A DNA stretch of 36,345 bases from Thermoplasmata archaeon. Its GTDB lineage: Archaea; Thermoplasmatota; Thermoplasmata; Thermoplasmatales; Thermoplasmataceae. The notes below the pieces were generated by a model. The model was given only the letters and a program-made list of their open reading frames with translations, was not told the origin of the DNA and ran no database searches. Positions 34,350-36,345 of the stretch are shown here, one piece after another. Position numbers and translations under genes: made by a program. Positions within the stretch are counted from its first letter, which is position 1. Each line of letters starts with the position of its first letter. Location: NCBI GenBank assembly GCA_021816965.1, contig JAKAWU010000007.1:1-36345 (forward strand). The letters are read 5' to 3'.

Positions 34350-34939
34350 ATATGATCACCCATAAGTTCCATAATATCCCTTGTATCTATGACATAGCTG
34401 AAACGGGACATCATTTCCAAAGCGTTGAAATGCCTCATTTCCCATGGGCTGGATACGCCATCTGAAAGCACTATAGGCAGGAAACCACGATCTGCTGCGA
34501 TCATAACGTTATACATGATATCTATCTCGGTATTGAACCCGGTGAATATTATATTTTCCCTGAATCCCTGCATATCTTCATCCATGGAATCGAACAGAGA
34601 CATGGTTCCGCACTTTATTTGTGGATTCCTGCTCATGTTCCTGAATTCCCTCTCAAATTCCATTTCCATTTCTGTGGCCCCCCTTCTGGAATGTATCTTT
34701 CTCCTGTTTTCCATATACACCCTGAACTCTTCACTTTTTCCACTGTAAATTGACTCTGGGAGTATGAAACTTATTGGCTTCACAGGAATTTTTTTCATGA
34801 GATCCTGCATATAATGGAATGCAGTGATAAATTCCATCTTGGAGAAACAGGATTCAAACCTGTCAGGAGTGCAGTTGATCTCAATAAATGTGAAATTTCC
34901 TTCTGAAATGATATTTGCAACCTCTTTTCCCAGAACCAT
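34346..34939 (-). CDS. Isochorismatase-fold protein lacking catalytic residues
   Basis: Starting at ATG 34939 (197 residues). The second half is clearly of the cysteine-hydrolase/isochorismatase fold: 'IKCGTMSLFDSM' (conserved Lys region), 'IIFTGFNTEIDIMYNVMIAADRGFLPIVLSDGVSS' (TG..T...V..T..DA...G), then 'HFNALEMMSRFSYVIDTRDIMELM'. The nucleophile position, normally Cys after 'T-[ED]-x', is Asp here (TEIDI). The first strand 'FTFIEINCTPDRF' has Asn where the family has Asp. Hydrolase activity is therefore unlikely; a binding or scaffold role is possible. The frame is open to ATG 35023, but the start at 34939 has a TATA-like box 26 bases upstream. It is translationally coupled to the P-loop kinase. 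Confidence 0.72.
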   Translation of the reverse strand: MVLGKEVANIISEGNFTFIEINCTPDRFESCFSKMEFITAFHYMQDLMKKIPVKPISFILPESIYSGKSEEFRVYMENRRKIHSRRGATEMEMEFEREFRNMSRNPQIKCGTMSLFDSMDEDMQGFRENIIFTGFNTEIDIMYNVMIAADRGFLPIVLSDGVSSPWEMRHFNALEMMSRFSYVIDTRDIMELMGDHI

Positions 34940-34960
34940 AAGAGTGTATACTACCGCGGC

Positions 34961-34970
34961 ATTAAAAAAT
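34961..34970 (-). promoter_or_regulatory. TATA-like box of the mevalonate sub-operon
   Basis: ATTTTTTAAT on the minus strand, centred 26-27 bases before the ATG at 34939. It supports that start and suggests separate transcription of the isochorismatase-like, kinase and decarboxylase genes. Confidence 0.5.
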
Positions 34971-34994
34971 TGCCTGAAGAAATAGGATTGGGAC

Positions 34995-35672
34995 CTATTT
35001 CTGGACTTTGTCTGCCTGTGCAATACTGTTTGCTGACTTGTTCCTCAATTTGATGTACACATATATGAGCACAAGGAATGCCAGTGCAAGAGCGGCATAT
35101 GTGTAATCATTGAACAGGGCAAGTATGTTCTGCCAGTTGCTTCCAAGGATGAATCCAAGATATATGAGCATGGAATCCCAGAGCACAGCGCCCAAAAAGG
35201 TAAGGATGAAAAATTTCCAGAAATTCATCCTTGCAAGTCCTGCAGGTATGGATATGAATGTCCTGAAAACAGGCACGAGCCTTGTAAGGAATACAGAGGC
35301 TGCACCATACTTCTCAAACCATTTCTCTGTTTTTGACAGGGCCCTCTCGTCAAGCTTTATGTATTTTCCAAGCCTCAATACTGCAGGCCTTCCACCATAG
35401 TAGCCTATGGCATAGGCTGTAGCTGCTCCCACGGCATTTCCAAGGCTGCCTGCAATCAGTGCGAGCAGATATGCCGGTATTCCTGCATAAACAGGAAGCT
35501 GGTTCGTCAGTGCAAGATATCCTGAAAAAGCCATTATGACTTCAGATGGCACGGGAAGAAGCAATCCTTCCAGAAACATCAGGAAAAATATTCCGGGATA
35601 GTTGAAATCCCGGATTATCATAATGGTCAGGTTTACCACGTACTCTATCAATGATGTGATTACAGATGTCAT
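34995..35672 (-). CDS. DedA family membrane protein (SNARE-associated/VTT domain)
   Basis: A 225-residue membrane protein of the DedA/VTT family. 'YPGIFFLMFLEGLLLPVPSEVIMAFSGYLA' (E...P.PSE re-entrant loop), 'GSLGNAVGAATAYAIGYYGGRPAVLRLGKYI', 'KTEKWFEKYGAASVFLTRLVPVFRTFISIPAGLARMNFWKFFILTFLGAVLWD' with the conserved R-x-x-P-x-x-R-x-x-x-x-x-P-A-G motif, and a last helix. DedA proteins are linked to lipid-carrier recycling (undecaprenyl phosphate flipping), lipid scrambling and proton-motive-force homeostasis; an isoprenoid-phosphate carrier fits the neighbouring mevalonate genes. The start ATG touches the dCMP deaminase stop (TGAATG in reading direction). Confidence 0.92.
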   Translation of the reverse strand: MTSVITSLIEYVVNLTIMIIRDFNYPGIFFLMFLEGLLLPVPSEVIMAFSGYLALTNQLPVYAGIPAYLLALIAGSLGNAVGAATAYAIGYYGGRPAVLRLGKYIKLDERALSKTEKWFEKYGAASVFLTRLVPVFRTFISIPAGLARMNFWKFFILTFLGAVLWDSMLIYLGFILGSNWQNILALFNDYTYAALALAFLVLIYVYIKLRNKSANSIAQADKVQK

Positions 35673-36188
35673 TCAATGTTCCTCTTCAGTTTTCTTTAAG
35701 TTTTTTTCGAACAGTCCTATAATGTCTTCAGAAGTCATCCTGAACTGCCTTGTTACAAGTTTTCCCTCAAGCAGCATGAGTTGCGAAAGTTCATCTGGAT
35801 ACCCTTCTGCATAAACAATCTCCCTGATCATGGAATTCATTATCATCTTTGCGCAGACCACGCAGGGATGTGTTGTGGTATAAATGATAGAATCCCTTAT
35901 GCTTATTCCATGGACTGCAGCCTGTATGATGGCGTTCTGTTCAGCATGCAATCCCCGGCAAAGTTCATGCCTTTCACCGGATGGCACATGCATGTCGACT
36001 CTGATGCAACTAACAACGTCACAGTGAACGGAACCGGAAGGAGGTCCATTATAACCCGTTGCAAGCACATGCTTGTCCCTGACAATGACTGCACCCACTC
36101 CCCTGCGAACACAGTTCGACCTCAGGGCAGCGAAATGGGCCATGCCCATAAAATACTGGTCCCATGTTGGCTGGCGCTGTTCTGCCAC
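35673..36188 (-). CDS. dCMP deaminase
   Basis: A 171-residue zinc deaminase of the dCMP deaminase/ComEB type, converting dCMP to dUMP for dTTP synthesis. 'WDQYFMGMAHFAALRSNCVRRGVGAVIVRDKHVLATGYNGPPSG' gives the conserved Arg-Cys and GYNG motifs. 'VHCDVVSCIR' and 'HELCRG' hold the extra structural-zinc residues. 'LHAEQNAI' contains the catalytic His-Ala-Glu and 'THPCVVCAKMI' the PCxxC zinc ligands. The length fits. It starts six bases after the stop of the preceding partial gene and its stop touches the DedA start, so it is inside the operon. Confidence 0.93.
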   Translation of the reverse strand: MAEQRQPTWDQYFMGMAHFAALRSNCVRRGVGAVIVRDKHVLATGYNGPPSGSVHCDVVSCIRVDMHVPSGERHELCRGLHAEQNAIIQAAVHGISIRDSIIYTTTHPCVVCAKMIMNSMIREIVYAEGYPDELSQLMLLEGKLVTRQFRMTSEDIIGLFEKNLKKTEEEH

Positions 36189-36194
36189 TGAGTA

Positions 36195-36345
36195 TCAATC
36201 CACGTCCATGGTGCTTGGTTTCTCGCTCTTCCTCTTTCCAGGTTCGTCCAGTTCAGTAAACCTGCCGGATAACTTTTCCAGCACTTTTGGAAGTGTGGTG
36301 TATTCCATGTCCTCTTCCGGAAGCCTGTGTGGCTCGAAGGGGCCC
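36195..36345 (-). CDS. C-terminal end of an unidentified protein (partial)
   Basis: The minus strand is open from the right edge to a TGA at 36195, giving the last 49 residues of a protein. It contains 'FEPHRLPEEDMEYTTLPKVLEKLSG' and a Lys/Glu/Pro-rich tail 'EPGKRKSEKPSTMDVD'. No motif is recognisable. It ends six bases before the dCMP deaminase start on the same strand, so the two are probably cotranscribed. Confidence 0.65.
   Translation of the reverse strand, partial: GPFEPHRLPEEDMEYTTLPKVLEKLSGRFTELDEPGKRKSEKPSTMDVD

Noticed and set aside
34940-35023. N-terminal extension of the isochorismatase-fold protein overlapping the DedA gene
   Set aside because: Basic, low-complexity, and the internal ATG at 34939 has a TATA-like box at the leaderless distance.

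Overview
The window looks like a chromosome segment of an acidophilic archaeon of the order Thermoplasmatales (relatives of Thermoplasma, Ferroplasma and Cuniculiplasma). Reasons: ribosomal protein eS17; a DnaK whose N-terminus resembles Thermoplasma DnaK; surface proteins built from 'YKVTFTESGLPSG' repeats; and, side by side, two genes of the Thermoplasma-type mevalonate route (a P-loop mevalonate-3-phosphate 5-kinase-like protein and a decarboxylase of the diphosphomevalonate decarboxylase superfamily). Many lone genes have a TATA-like box 22-31 bases before the start codon, so leaderless mRNAs seem common. Genes inside operons often overlap or touch. Genus cannot be decided by eye.

Layout: (1) 1-1897, the N-terminal part of a repeat-containing secreted protein, running off the left edge. 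(2) 2.3-7.6 kb, eS17, a UspA-like protein, the chaperone operon grpE-dnaK-dnaJ and a second J-domain protein. (3) 7.9-14.9 kb, a cell-surface/glycosylation cluster: a dolichol-phosphate-sugar synthase-like GT2 fused to a GtrA-type membrane domain, a GT-C type membrane protein with a large ectodomain, a surface protein with about 40 N-glycosylation sequons and a Cys-rich cytoplasmic tail, and a second GT2 protein. (4) 15.0-16.35 kb, an APC amino-acid permease with a possible operator over its start codon.

(5) 16.4-22.1 kb is an accessory island of toxin-antitoxin and defence-like genes, most of them broken by single-base lesions: a PIN gene with two frameshifts, a YwgA-like winged-helix gene cut by an in-frame TGA, a DUF4411-type PIN gene with one frameshift beside an intact XRE-ImmA/IrrE regulator, and the C-terminal PD-(D/E)XK end of a type III restriction (Res)-like protein. 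The only intact multi-gene unit is a tightly coupled operon of two proteins I do not recognise plus a HEPN protein (17792-19384). It is the best candidate here for an uncharacterised system.

(6) 22.1-28.1 kb, acetyl-CoA synthetase with an MFS transporter, then a complete iron/cobalamin-type ABC importer. (7) 28.1-31.2 kb, an Lhr-type DEAD/DEAH helicase translationally coupled to a TOPRIM protein. (8) 31.5-36.3 kb, another MFS transporter, then a dense minus-strand run: an unidentified C-terminus, dCMP deaminase, a DedA membrane protein, a degenerate isochorismatase-fold protein, the P-loop kinase and the decarboxylase. No rRNA, tRNA, CRISPR array or intact insertion sequence was recognised.
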